In this document: positions 16,736 to 25,076 of the stretch, one piece after another
Layout: each line of letters begins with the position of its first letter
How positions within the stretch are numbered: the stretch's first letter is position 1
Position numbers and translations under genes: made by a program
Notes under the pieces: generated by a model
Told to the model about the DNA's origin: nothing
Database searches by the model: none
Seen by the model: only the letters and a program-made list of their open reading frames with translations
From: Elusimicrobiaceae bacterium
GTDB lineage: Bacteria; Elusimicrobiota; Elusimicrobia; Elusimicrobiales; Elusimicrobiaceae
Assembly: GCA_017961295.1 (NCBI GenBank)
Contig: JAGCXL010000005.1
Coordinates: 1 to 46,004 of the forward strand
Length of the DNA: 46,004 bases
Reading direction: 5' to 3'

Positions 16736-16963
16736 TTAGTTGCCAGAGCTATTGATACCCGAAATAATCTTATTTTTCACGTTCTCATATACTTCCGGCA
16801 TGAAACCTTTTACAGCGGCACCTACGCCCAAAGCAATACCCACTACTACTACGAGCATGAGCACGTATTCTACGGTGTTTTGACCTTCTTTTTTGGTCAA
16901 CGTACCCAAGGCTTTGGCTTTGAGCATATCTACTTTATTTTGTAAGGCTACGATGTATTTCAT
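16736..16963 (-). CDS. flp: Flp-type major pilin
   Basis: A 75-residue prepilin with leader MKYIVALQNKVDMLKAKALGTLTKKEG and mature start QNTVEYVLMLVVVVGIALG. This has the Flp hallmarks Gly(-1), Glu(+5) and Tyr(+6). I choose ATG 16963 over the in-frame GTG at 16975, because GGGAGG sits 5 bases upstream of this ATG, covering the earlier start. The mature subunit of about 48 residues ends INSSGN. Of the three Flp genes in the window it has the most conventional sequence and ribosome site, so it is the best candidate for the major pilin. Confidence 0.9.
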   Translation of the reverse strand: MKYIVALQNKVDMLKAKALGTLTKKEGQNTVEYVLMLVVVVGIALGVGAAVKGFMPEVYENVKNKIISGINSSGN

Positions 16964-16986
16964 AATTCCTCCCACCTTCTAAATTT

Positions 16987-17166
16987 TTAATTTGTATTAT
17001 AATCCGTCAAAATCACTCTTGCACCTTGGTCAAATTGCTGGGGCACCAAGTGCGAATACAACACATAGAAAGATAAGAACGCCCCCATCAGTCCCGCCGC
17101 CACAATGATATATTCTACCGCGCTTTGGCCTTTTTTATTTTTAAGTATCTTTCCTAACTTTAACAT
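16987..17166 (-). CDS. Small Flp-type pilin (second Flp)
   Basis: A 59-residue protein, below usual length cut-offs: leader MLKLGKILKNKKG, then QSAVEYIIVAAGLMGAFLSF, with Gly(-1), Glu(+5) and Tyr(+6). The frame runs from ATG 17166 to TAA 16987. It begins 3 bp after the stop of the PorV-like gene and ends 23 bp before the Flp pilin start. No strong ribosome site is seen, so it is probably translated by coupling. It may be a minor or alternative pilin. Confidence 0.85.
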   Translation of the reverse strand: MLKLGKILKNKKGQSAVEYIIVAAGLMGAFLSFYVLYSHLVPQQFDQGARVILTDYNTN

Positions 17167-17169
17167 ACG

Positions 17170-18147
17170 TTAAAACTGTAAGGAAATCGCAATTTGTTGC
17201 GACGTCCCGAGTGCCCCAAAAGGCGTAACCGCATAGTCAATAGAAGCTCCGTAACCAAAGAGTTCGGCACTATAAATACCAAACCCAAAGGATACGCGGT
17301 TGGTTTCCTCCAACCCGACTTCTTTGACCCAACTATCTTCCGTATTAATACCGGTGTTATCACGCGTATAGTAACCTACACGCAAATCAAACCGAGCCAC
17401 TTGGAGTAAATCCTCGGGGATGTGTACTTCTAACCCCACCCCGTAACGTGCGCGGTCATCGCGGTATTTCATAAATTCACCGGAAATGGTAAAGTAGCGC
17501 GTATTGAGGTCAGCCCCTAAACGGTAACCGCGCGGCATTTCATATTTGTCGCCTAAGTTTACCAAAGCACCGCCTAAACCGAGCCAGTTTACTAACCGGA
17601 GTTTAGCCCCGGCATCAAAGCCGATATTATCGTAATAGTTATGGCCGTTCCCGTTATACAAACGCTCGGAAACGTACTTAGCCGTACCGCCTAATTGCAA
17701 TTTTTGGTTAAAAAACCCACGAGCAATGGATAAACTACCCACAAAGTTTTGCACCGGAACTCCCACTTCCGCATTTTGGTTTCCCCACTCATCGCGGAAG
17801 TCAAAGTTTTTCATATCCATGTAATTGACACTAAGCCCGATAATCGTCTTACCGATAGGTTGCAAATAAGCCAACGTACGCGCTTTGTAACCCTGTAAAT
17901 AGTCCATGTACGTAAACTGCACTTCGCGCGTGGTAGCACTGGCAGCCCCGGCGGGGTTCCAAAACAACGCTTCCGGTCCGTCTGCCACTGAAACAAAGGC
18001 GTTCCCTAACGCTTGTCCACGTGGAGCACCGGCGTCAATCTTTAAGAAAGCTCCGGCACTGGTACCGGCTTCTTTGTGAATAGCCAACGCGTTGGTGCTA
18101 AGCACCCCCACGAGTAAACCTGCAATAACGAATTTTGATAGTTTCAT
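17170..18147 (-). CDS. PorV/UPF0164-type outer-membrane beta-barrel protein
   Basis: A 325-residue protein with a signal peptide (about 1-22, ending NALA). The family signature follows near 37-70: GAPRGQALGNAFVSVADG then PEALFWNPAGAAS. The rest alternates hydrophobic and polar residues like a FadL/PorV barrel and ends in an aromatic residue (ISLQF), as outer-membrane proteins do. In Bacteroidota PorV is the shuttle of type IX secretion. Here it lies directly downstream of a giant protein with a type IX-like C-terminus, so a joint export role is possible. An extended -10 promoter lies at 18170-18178. Confidence 0.82.
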   Translation of the reverse strand: MKLSKFVIAGLLVGVLSTNALAIHKEAGTSAGAFLKIDAGAPRGQALGNAFVSVADGPEALFWNPAGAASATTREVQFTYMDYLQGYKARTLAYLQPIGKTIIGLSVNYMDMKNFDFRDEWGNQNAEVGVPVQNFVGSLSIARGFFNQKLQLGGTAKYVSERLYNGNGHNYYDNIGFDAGAKLRLVNWLGLGGALVNLGDKYEMPRGYRLGADLNTRYFTISGEFMKYRDDRARYGVGLEVHIPEDLLQVARFDLRVGYYTRDNTGINTEDSWVKEVGLEETNRVSFGFGIYSAELFGYGASIDYAVTPFGALGTSQQIAISLQF

Positions 18148-18169
18148 AAAGTTTTCTGTTCCTTACTAT

Positions 18170-18178
18170 ATTATAGCA
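18170..18178 (-). promoter_or_regulatory. Extended -10 promoter before the PorV-like gene
   Basis: On the minus strand the sequence TGC-TATAAT is a perfect extended -10 element. The expected start of transcription is near 18163, about 16 bases before ATG 18147. No clear -35 box exists, as is usual for extended -10 promoters. It would let porV-flp-tad be transcribed apart from the giant gene upstream. Confidence 0.6.
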
Positions 18179-18188
18179 TGAACTCCTT

Positions 18189-21100
18189 CTACGGAATTAA
18201 AATCTTTACCACTTTTTGGCAATGTTCGCGCCCGTTGTAGGCTTTAAAGTCTACCAGGCCAAAGTACACCCCACGCGCTACTTTCTTGCCGTGTTGGTTG
18301 GTACGATCCCATCTGCAGCGCAATGCCGCGTTACGAACGTTTCTAAACGAGCCGACATCCGCATCTAATTCTTCCGGCGTTAAACGCGTGGTACTGACGT
18401 TATTATCCGGTTGGAAGTAGAGGTTTTCGCCCATGGTGGTTTGGTAGTTGTTGGCATCTACACAGGTATAGTCGCTATCGCGCACTAAGTCGCCCGCCAA
18501 GTTAAAGTACTTGATAGATACGGTGCCAGGCACGGGCATCTTGGTAATTTCCAACGTGCCTTTGCTGGCATCGCGCAGCGGGTTGGGATAGAAGAATACC
18601 GTCTTCTTCCAATCGTCGCAGACAAACTGCCCGTCCCCAATGGCAACCGTAGCGCGGTGTAAGTTTTGATACTGGTAAGCATCTGCTACGTAATTCACTC
18701 TCCACTTGGTAGAATCTGTAGCCGTGTCATCTCCAAACAAGATGTCACCTGTCACACTATCAATGGCAGCAGAATCAATAGACGTTACAAAGCGGAACGG
18801 ATAGATACCATCCGGTACTTCTTGTTGGGCATAATCGCGGCCGTCCCATACTTCTTCAATAAGCGTGGTCCCGGGGCGAATACCCACAATGGAGCGTACC
18901 AGCACTTCACGAATATCTTTTACTTCTTTACCCGTGGTAGGATTGCGTAACGTACCTTTGGAGTAATCATAAATGGTGGTACCCGGCTTAAAGATTTGGA
19001 TGGCCACTTTCATCGGTACAGAAACCTGATAACCGATCTTCATATTCTGTCCGCGCAAAGCAATGGCATAGTTATCCGTTTCCAACAAGTCATATACTTT
19101 AAGAACATCTATCACTTGCTTAGATATAGTATATACAGTCGGTTGATATAATGTAGGATCCGGATAATTCCGTGCCGTTAAACGAATATCGTACTCTTCA
19201 CCAGATTTAACGTAATTACCGTTATGATCCGTACCATCCCAGTAAATCTTACGGATAGCGTTGGCATCAAAGTTGCCGTTACCCATAATCGTTGTGGTAG
19301 CCAAGAACTTACAAATATCTCCGGCCACATTGGTACGAGATTCATACACATTGACGGTACTGGAAAGCACATTATCCGTTACCGGGGAACAAACGCCCGG
19401 CTTTCTGGCTACGATAGCTACTTCTACGGTAGCCGGGCGAGAAATAGCAAAATTAATCTCGTACGGCGGAATAAAGGTAAGAGTAGTGGTAGAAGCATTA
19501 AACAATTGCGGTGCATTGGGGAACACGGCTACCGTCCCGTCTAAGAAATACACCGGCCCACGAGAAATGTGGATGCTATTAACCACTTTATCCGAAGAGT
19601 AGAGATAATTCTCTTGTTTTACTTCGGTCTGCTCTTTGAACGGAGAACCCGACTTATTATTATAGGTGGTATTATTACCATCACGCTGATAGTCATAATA
19701 GTAGCGGTTAAACGGTTCATTGGAACGCGCCGAAATGAAGAACGGATACACACCGTCCGGTATCGTTTCATAAGGGCAGTTCGCCTTTTCTTTAGAACCG
19801 GTACATTTGGCAATTTCGGCCGCTGTGTGGCGTTCGGCAGAAGGAGTAGGATTATAGAAAGCTTCCGCATCCCATTCTTCCATCGTAACGGCATAATCCC
19901 CGGGGCTAAGTTTAGAACGATCAAAGGTATGAATCGGCTGTAAACGTACATCCAACACTCCCGCTGAAGCTTGCGCGGTGGTTGGATAGTTGGCAAAGGT
20001 TGTATCATTTACATAAATACACGGCGCTTTATATTCATTGACCTTCGCCGGATTCACGGCACCCTTTTTAATGGTAGTTCCCGAATCGGCCGCATAGAAA
20101 ATAGATTTTGCCTTGCCTGTTCCGTAAGTAGCATCATCCGTCGCACAAATCCGGGGAGGCCAAGCCGCTGTACCCGCCGCAGGAATATCCAACACTTCTT
20201 GCTTTAAGTAGACCGTATAGGTACCGGTAGTCGGCTCATTATTGTGGTGATTCGGGTCACTTCTAGTTGCCGGATCCGCCGGGTTATCGTTCAAGTTTGC
20301 AAGGTTGTCGTTAAGATCCCGATCACCCGTAATGGTGTGGTTGGTAGTACTGGTCCACGTATTGCGACAGGTGTTAGCTCCGCAATCTGTATAATCTACA
20401 TACGAACCGTCCACCGGAATTTTAATTCCCGTGTTGGTTACATCGGTTCCGTTTACGGATACGGTGGCACTTCCTTCGGCTATATATGTCAAACCGCTTT
20501 CTACCGTTGTACCGGAAACTGAATTATTGCTCCCTGAGTAAACAGCCGTAATTTTCGCATTATCATAATCCCCGGTCGTACTATTATAATTGGGAATTAC
20601 CACATCTTTATTATAGATGTTAATTTGAGCAAACATCGGCTTAGACAAATGGTAAGAAATGGTGGCTTTAGCATTGCTATCCCCAAATACACCGGTTGTA
20701 GAAACATCTACCACGCGGTACATATCCACTGGGAACACCACAATAGATTCATTGTTTTGAGCCGGGAACATGCCGTCCATGGCTTTGACGCGGAACATGT
20801 ACGTCCCGGGGTAGACCATACGGCCTTGGTCATCACGCCCATCCCAAGAAAGTTCATTAAGTTGTTGCGCAACGCCCGGTTCGCCTTCTTCTAAGGTAAG
20901 GTGTTTAACCACCAATCCGGCCGTGTTTTCCACTGTGGCAATGACTTGCGCATCACGGTCCAACGCATATTTAAATTTGAACGGATCTAACCCATATACA
21001 TTGGGAGTAGAACCTAACGTAGCATACGCAACCGGCTGCATCGTAATACCAACTAAACCGCGTTCTAACGGAAGTATGCCCGTAGTATATTTTAAGGTTT

Positions 21101-23183
21101 TAACACCGGTAAAACATTGGTTGTTAATTTCCTTACCAGAACCGGAACAAGTAGCATTGGTCGTAAACTTAGGTGTTTTACCATCACTAGACCCAATCGC
21201 ATTTACATATTTACCATTATAAGGTATTTCAGCCCATAACACATAGACATAATTACCGTCAGGCAGTGGGGCTCCGTATGCAAAGGTTTCCGTATCACCT
21301 GCGGCCGCAATTTGCCCGTTGGACTTCTTCTCACCCGCCGCATAGGTGCGCACACAATTGGTGGGATTACCGTCGGCATCTAACGCTTGGCAGGTGCCGT
21401 CCCACCGTTGTGTATAATTCATACGGCCGGATTTTTGTTCGGTACTGCGGTAAACTAACGTACCGTTAGCCGCCGTAGGAGCGGTACCGGTAGGTTTGGA
21501 AGAATCCGTCAAAATTTCCGATACCCCATTAGGGCCGCTAAACGTGGTCCCGGGGGTGTAAACTTCCCAGTAAACGGTGGAAGGTTCCGTAGGTACATAA
21601 GAAATGGTAGCATAGGCCGTAGATTTTTTGTTAAGCCCGGTTACTTGCACATCTGTCAACTTTAAGGGGTCTAAAGATACCTGGCGAGTAACCGCGCGCG
21701 AAAAGTCAATTCCGTCCCACTCGTCTTGAGATTTAGCTTGAATAGAGGCAATGTAGTTGCCGGCTGGGAGTAAGAACCCTTCGTCATGGCGGCCATCCCA
21801 CGAGTCAAAATCCGCAATTTGCGTATCTTTGTCAGTTCCTTTTATGCCTTCGCCGGTGCGGGGTTGCCAGTCCACTAACGTGCGGACAATCACGCCGGTT
21901 GCGGCAGTATAGTCCCCGCCATTGGCAAAGCTGGCTTCGTTGGTGCTATTATTTGTACCAGGCTCATCGTCGTAGGCATAGGAAGCATTATCCGCAGTAG
22001 AAGCATCAAAAATGGCAATGCGCACATCCGCATCTTTACTTAAACGATAGGTAAATGTATAGGGTTGGGCAGACACCGGAGTAATGGTTCCCACCAAACT
22101 GGGCGTGCTACGTACCGTATGCACGTTGGTAACGTCAATTTGTATCGGGATTTGGGTAGCCCCATTGTGTCCCGGATAAACACCCGTTTCTTCAATCTCA
22201 ATACGGTCTGCAATGACTCCGTCCGAAGGGACGTTGGTATAAGCCGTAGCGCGGAAACCAAATTGACCGTTTGTTTTACCAAATTCGCCAGCCATTTCAT
22301 AAGAAGCATCCCACCCGGTACAGAAGTATAAAGTTTCATTAGTTTCGGCACCGTTGTTATCAAACAAGACACAGTCACTATGTCCTACGCCCGTATTACA
22401 TCCTTGATAAATATCGGCGGAACTTGCTTTTACCCCACCATGGTAGTAGTAACATTCACACCCGCTAGTTCCATATGAACAAGGTGTTACACCGTCACAG
22501 GCACTCGATTTAGCCGTAGAACGCCAGCACTTGCTTGAACCTTCATTCGTACCGTCACAAATCCAATGGGAGCCTAAACAATCGGCTAAGTCCGTGTCAT
22601 CATCAGCTCCTGCGTTGGTACAGTGGTAAGAACCACAGGTATATTTCTTATAGTCTGTGCTATTGCCTTTGGGATAAACATCAATGGAACGAATAGTCGG
22701 TAATTCATCCGGATTTTTAGGGTTTTTGCCGTTATAATATTTAAAAATATCAAACGTAATGCGCTGCAAGGGGAACGCAATAGAATAGGTAGATTGACCA
22801 ACGGGCAAGTTGCTGCAGGAAAATTCCGCACACAAACCTAAACATTGGTTTGGATACCCTACGCTGGTAGGGGTTGGATACGGTTGGTCATACTCAATGA
22901 GCGCGGAACTAACCCACGGGTCATTATCCGTACGATTGCTTGCCGGTTTAGGAGTGGTAACAAAACTGCGATCTTGCGCTGTAGCCGTCGGATCTACGGT
23001 ATTACAATAGGCAGCTTTGGTATCACTACCCGTAGTGGGATAATATACCCCGGTACTTTCGGTGTTTACCGTTTGGGCTAGGGCAAGCGGCGTTGTAGCT
23101 GCCACAAATAAGATACTTAAAATAGACGTTTTTACCGTCTGAGATTTAAAAAACGTGCGGATAAAATGTTGAAGTTTTGTCAT
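18189..23183 (-). CDS. Giant exported FlgD-Ig repeat protein with type IX-like C-terminal domain
   Basis: I start it at ATG 23183 (MTKLQHFIRTF) after AAAAGGA; the longer frame would need TTG. It has 1664 residues: signal peptide (about 1-37, ending ALAQ); a cysteine-rich region (about 180-290); and at least six FlgD-Ig-type motifs WDGRDxxGxxVxxGxYxF near 464, 594, 783, 1319, 1448 and 1631. The C-terminus carries FFYPNPLRDASKG, then FNLAGDLVRD and GVYFGLV-...-QKVVKILIP, resembling type A sorting domains of type IX secretion substrates. It is expected at the cell surface, perhaps as a pilus-associated adhesin. It is the first gene of the tad locus. Confidence 0.82.
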   Translation of the reverse strand: MTKLQHFIRTFFKSQTVKTSILSILFVAATTPLALAQTVNTESTGVYYPTTGSDTKAAYCNTVDPTATAQDRSFVTTPKPASNRTDNDPWVSSALIEYDQPYPTPTSVGYPNQCLGLCAEFSCSNLPVGQSTYSIAFPLQRITFDIFKYYNGKNPKNPDELPTIRSIDVYPKGNSTDYKKYTCGSYHCTNAGADDDTDLADCLGSHWICDGTNEGSSKCWRSTAKSSACDGVTPCSYGTSGCECYYYHGGVKASSADIYQGCNTGVGHSDCVLFDNNGAETNETLYFCTGWDASYEMAGEFGKTNGQFGFRATAYTNVPSDGVIADRIEIEETGVYPGHNGATQIPIQIDVTNVHTVRSTPSLVGTITPVSAQPYTFTYRLSKDADVRIAIFDASTADNASYAYDDEPGTNNSTNEASFANGGDYTAATGVIVRTLVDWQPRTGEGIKGTDKDTQIADFDSWDGRHDEGFLLPAGNYIASIQAKSQDEWDGIDFSRAVTRQVSLDPLKLTDVQVTGLNKKSTAYATISYVPTEPSTVYWEVYTPGTTFSGPNGVSEILTDSSKPTGTAPTAANGTLVYRSTEQKSGRMNYTQRWDGTCQALDADGNPTNCVRTYAAGEKKSNGQIAAAGDTETFAYGAPLPDGNYVYVLWAEIPYNGKYVNAIGSSDGKTPKFTTNATCSGSGKEINNQCFTGVKTLKYTTGILPLERGLVGITMQPVAYATLGSTPNVYGLDPFKFKYALDRDAQVIATVENTAGLVVKHLTLEEGEPGVAQQLNELSWDGRDDQGRMVYPGTYMFRVKAMDGMFPAQNNESIVVFPVDMYRVVDVSTTGVFGDSNAKATISYHLSKPMFAQINIYNKDVVIPNYNSTTGDYDNAKITAVYSGSNNSVSGTTVESGLTYIAEGSATVSVNGTDVTNTGIKIPVDGSYVDYTDCGANTCRNTWTSTTNHTITGDRDLNDNLANLNDNPADPATRSDPNHHNNEPTTGTYTVYLKQEVLDIPAAGTAAWPPRICATDDATYGTGKAKSIFYAADSGTTIKKGAVNPAKVNEYKAPCIYVNDTTFANYPTTAQASAGVLDVRLQPIHTFDRSKLSPGDYAVTMEEWDAEAFYNPTPSAERHTAAEIAKCTGSKEKANCPYETIPDGVYPFFISARSNEPFNRYYYDYQRDGNNTTYNNKSGSPFKEQTEVKQENYLYSSDKVVNSIHISRGPVYFLDGTVAVFPNAPQLFNASTTTLTFIPPYEINFAISRPATVEVAIVARKPGVCSPVTDNVLSSTVNVYESRTNVAGDICKFLATTTIMGNGNFDANAIRKIYWDGTDHNGNYVKSGEEYDIRLTARNYPDPTLYQPTVYTISKQVIDVLKVYDLLETDNYAIALRGQNMKIGYQVSVPMKVAIQIFKPGTTIYDYSKGTLRNPTTGKEVKDIREVLVRSIVGIRPGTTLIEEVWDGRDYAQQEVPDGIYPFRFVTSIDSAAIDSVTGDILFGDDTATDSTKWRVNYVADAYQYQNLHRATVAIGDGQFVCDDWKKTVFFYPNPLRDASKGTLEITKMPVPGTVSIKYFNLAGDLVRDSDYTCVDANNYQTTMGENLYFQPDNNVSTTRLTPEELDADVGSFRNVRNAALRCRWDRTNQHGKKVARGVYFGLVDFKAYNGREHCQKVVKILIP

Positions 23184-23347
23184 TTCCTTTTCAGTCCCTT
23201 GCAAGGTTTTTTACTGTTTTAACGCAGCAAAATTTAATATAAAAACTACCTATTTACGACGGAGAATTTCAGCTGTAAACTCTGCGCCGCGTTTTACCCT
23301 TCTTGCGTGTCGGCTTTGCCCGTAATAAAAGGGGTATAAACCTACAC
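23184..23347 (-). promoter_or_regulatory. Long 5' leader of the giant gene, possibly structured
   Basis: The predicted leader contains short helices: ACCC(C)TT with AAGGGT enclosing a GGC-AAA-GCC hairpin, and GTAAA/TTTAC pairs in which one TTTAC can choose between two GTAAA partners. No known riboswitch consensus is recognised. The evidence is limited to these short inverted repeats. Confidence 0.35.
23197..23206. repeat. Perfect 10-bp palindrome in the leader of the giant gene
   Basis: CCTTGCAAGG reads the same on both strands. It is flanked by CAGT (23191-23195 side) and ACTG, which can extend the hairpin across an A/T-rich bulge. It sits 14 bases upstream of ATG 23183, close to the ribosome site, and could be an operator or a translational hairpin. 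Confidence 0.4.
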
Positions 23348-23353
23348 ACATAA

Positions 23354-23382
23354 ATTTTCGCAACTTTTGAGAGGATTGTCAA
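23354..23382 (-). promoter_or_regulatory. Sigma-70-type promoter of the tad locus
   Basis: On the minus strand a perfect -35 TTGACA (23382-23377) is followed, after exactly 17 bases, by GAAAAT (23359-23354) as a -10 with four of six consensus matches. The predicted transcription start is near 23347, leaving a leader of about 164 bases before ATG 23183. Confidence 0.6.
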
Positions 23383-23438
23383 CTGTTTTTTTACGGAGTA
23401 AAAAACAATTTTTTGAGGAACAACATTTTTGTATAAAA

Positions 23439-23561
23439 TTTCAAAGAAAAACGCACTGGTTCTAGGCGCGAAAAAGCGAAGTATACTGACGAAACGCGCG
23501 CACCAGCGCGGAGGTATTCAAGCGTTTGAGCAACAACGAAATAGTGCGTTTTACAAAGAAA
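23439..23561 (-). repeat. Structured dispersed element, copy B
   Basis: On the minus strand: TTTC (23561-23558), a 5-base loop, AAAACGCACT (23552-23543), 8 bases, a 70-base core (23534-23465), 7 bases, AGTGCGTTTT (23457-23448), a 5-base loop and GAAA (23442-23439). Core and spacings match copy A at 44-170. The inner hairpin here is CGCGC-TGGT-GCGCG. The 10-bp arms share only 2 of 10 positions with copy A but remain fully self-complementary. It begins one base after the stop of the GGDEF gene and so would be transcribed as its 3' untranslated region. Confidence 0.75.
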
Positions 23562-23562
23562 G

Positions 23563-25074
23563 TTACTCTTTGGTGTAACCTTGTACTTGGTCAGCCACTT
23601 CCCGGTACACGGCAAAAAAACCGCGTCCGTTTTTCTTGACTACGTAAAGCGCCTGGTCGGCCTTGGATAAAAGTTCTTCTGTGCTGGAAGCATCCGTTGG
23701 GTAAGAGGCAATCCCTTGGCTAATGGAAATATGGATTTCTTCCCCCCCGGTATATTTACTAGGCAACGTAAGCGCGTTGATACGTTCTTTCAAACGCTTG
23801 GCAATAATTTTAGACTCTTCACTATTAGTACTGGGGAGCATAATCACCATTTCATCGCCCCCAAAACGGCAAGGCACATCTGTTTGGCGCAAACTGCTGC
23901 GGATAATGCGACTGACTTCTTGCAAAGCCCAATCCCCGATTTGATGCCCGTAATTGTCATTGATTTGTTTGAAAAAATCAATGTCCATAATGAGCAAAGA
24001 AAGGGTTAACCCAAAACGCTTGGCACGGTAAATTTCTTCGGCAAATTTTTCATTAAAATAACGGCGTACCGGTAGGCGTGTCAGCTCGTCGTAGTTAGAA
24101 AGCTCTTGTACCCGTTCAAACAGGCGTGCGTTGTCAATTGCCAAGGCCATTTGCGAGGCAAACTGTTGCAGTGAAATAAAATCTAAATACCCAATATGCC
24201 GCCGAGAAAGTACGTTATCAAATGCTAAAAAACCTACTTTACTGCGCTGCACTTTTAAGGGGATATAAATAACGCTGCGCGTAGAACGATAAGTGGCAGC
24301 CGAGTCAAATACTTCTTTAAGAAGCCCTTGCTCCTGCTCGCTGATTTCACCTGCGTTGTGGTGCACAACCTGTCCGGAAATGTCCACACAAAGCGCACTT
24401 TTAATACGCCGGGCATACGAATCGGTTAAATACAAACGAACCCGGTCAAAGCGGAAATATTTTTGCACCCCTTGCAAGATAAGCTCCAGGCCATCGTTTA
24501 GGCGTAAAGAAGAAGCAAATACTGTTGAAAGCGCATTTAACGCTGTAGATACGTTTAAGCGCTGATTTTTGGCCTGGTCAATTTCCGTATTGCGTAGATT
24601 GTGTGAAATTTCTTGTCCCAACGCTTTAATAAGTTCTTTTTCTTGCGAAGAAAAGCCGTGCGTTTTTTTAAACCGCTCTAACCGTAACACACCTACTTTT
24701 TCCTGCATATAGGTATGCACTTCGCCCCCTTTTAATTCCATACTGGGGCGTTGCCATTTAACCAGCACATAAATAGCGGGATAACTTAAATCGGTAGAAT
24801 CGGCAATACCTTCACGCAAGAGCTGTTTTAAAAAGGCCGGCTCGCTGATAACGGAAATATCTTCCTGCTTATCCATGCAATATTCTTTTTTGCACATCAT
24901 GCGCAGAGATAAAATGGCCCGCTCTTGTTGCCAATCAAAAAAATAAATACGGTCCAATTTAAATAAATTGCGAAGTACCGGTAAGGCACTTTCCAAAAGT
25001 TCACGCTTGTTTTGAAAAGCTTGGTTTAGTTGTTTATGAAATTTATAAAGGGTATACGATTTTTTATCAAACAT
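23563..25074 (-). CDS. GAF-GAF-GGDEF diguanylate cyclase
   Basis: A 503-residue cytoplasmic protein. Two GAF-like sensor regions (about 15-160 and 180-325) precede a GGDEF domain (about 330-490). The active site reads RFGGDEMVIML (GGDEM, with the catalytic GGDE kept). An RxxD inhibitory site (RQTD) lies five residues before it, so product inhibition by c-di-GMP is expected. There is no membrane segment. It is last in the 12-gene minus-strand run, 2 bp after the solute-binding-fold gene, which suggests the two act together. c-di-GMP often controls pili, and the window encodes two pilus systems. Confidence 0.92.
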   Translation of the reverse strand: MFDKKSYTLYKFHKQLNQAFQNKRELLESALPVLRNLFKLDRIYFFDWQQERAILSLRMMCKKEYCMDKQEDISVISEPAFLKQLLREGIADSTDLSYPAIYVLVKWQRPSMELKGGEVHTYMQEKVGVLRLERFKKTHGFSSQEKELIKALGQEISHNLRNTEIDQAKNQRLNVSTALNALSTVFASSLRLNDGLELILQGVQKYFRFDRVRLYLTDSYARRIKSALCVDISGQVVHHNAGEISEQEQGLLKEVFDSAATYRSTRSVIYIPLKVQRSKVGFLAFDNVLSRRHIGYLDFISLQQFASQMALAIDNARLFERVQELSNYDELTRLPVRRYFNEKFAEEIYRAKRFGLTLSLLIMDIDFFKQINDNYGHQIGDWALQEVSRIIRSSLRQTDVPCRFGGDEMVIMLPSTNSEESKIIAKRLKERINALTLPSKYTGGEEIHISISQGIASYPTDASSTEELLSKADQALYVVKKNGRGFFAVYREVADQVQGYTKE

Positions 25075-25076
25075 AA

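Noticed and set aside
23184-23347. GEMM-I riboswitch in the leader of the giant gene
   Set aside because: GGGCAAAGCC and ACGCAA occur but in the wrong order and spacing relative to the class I consensus.
23385-23406. Intrinsic terminator
   Set aside because: The hairpin is made of A-T pairs only and lies beside the -35 box of the tad promoter; it is too weak for termination.
23391-23615. Minus-strand open frame of 74 codons
   Set aside because: It overlaps the GGDEF gene end and the structured element and has no start signals.
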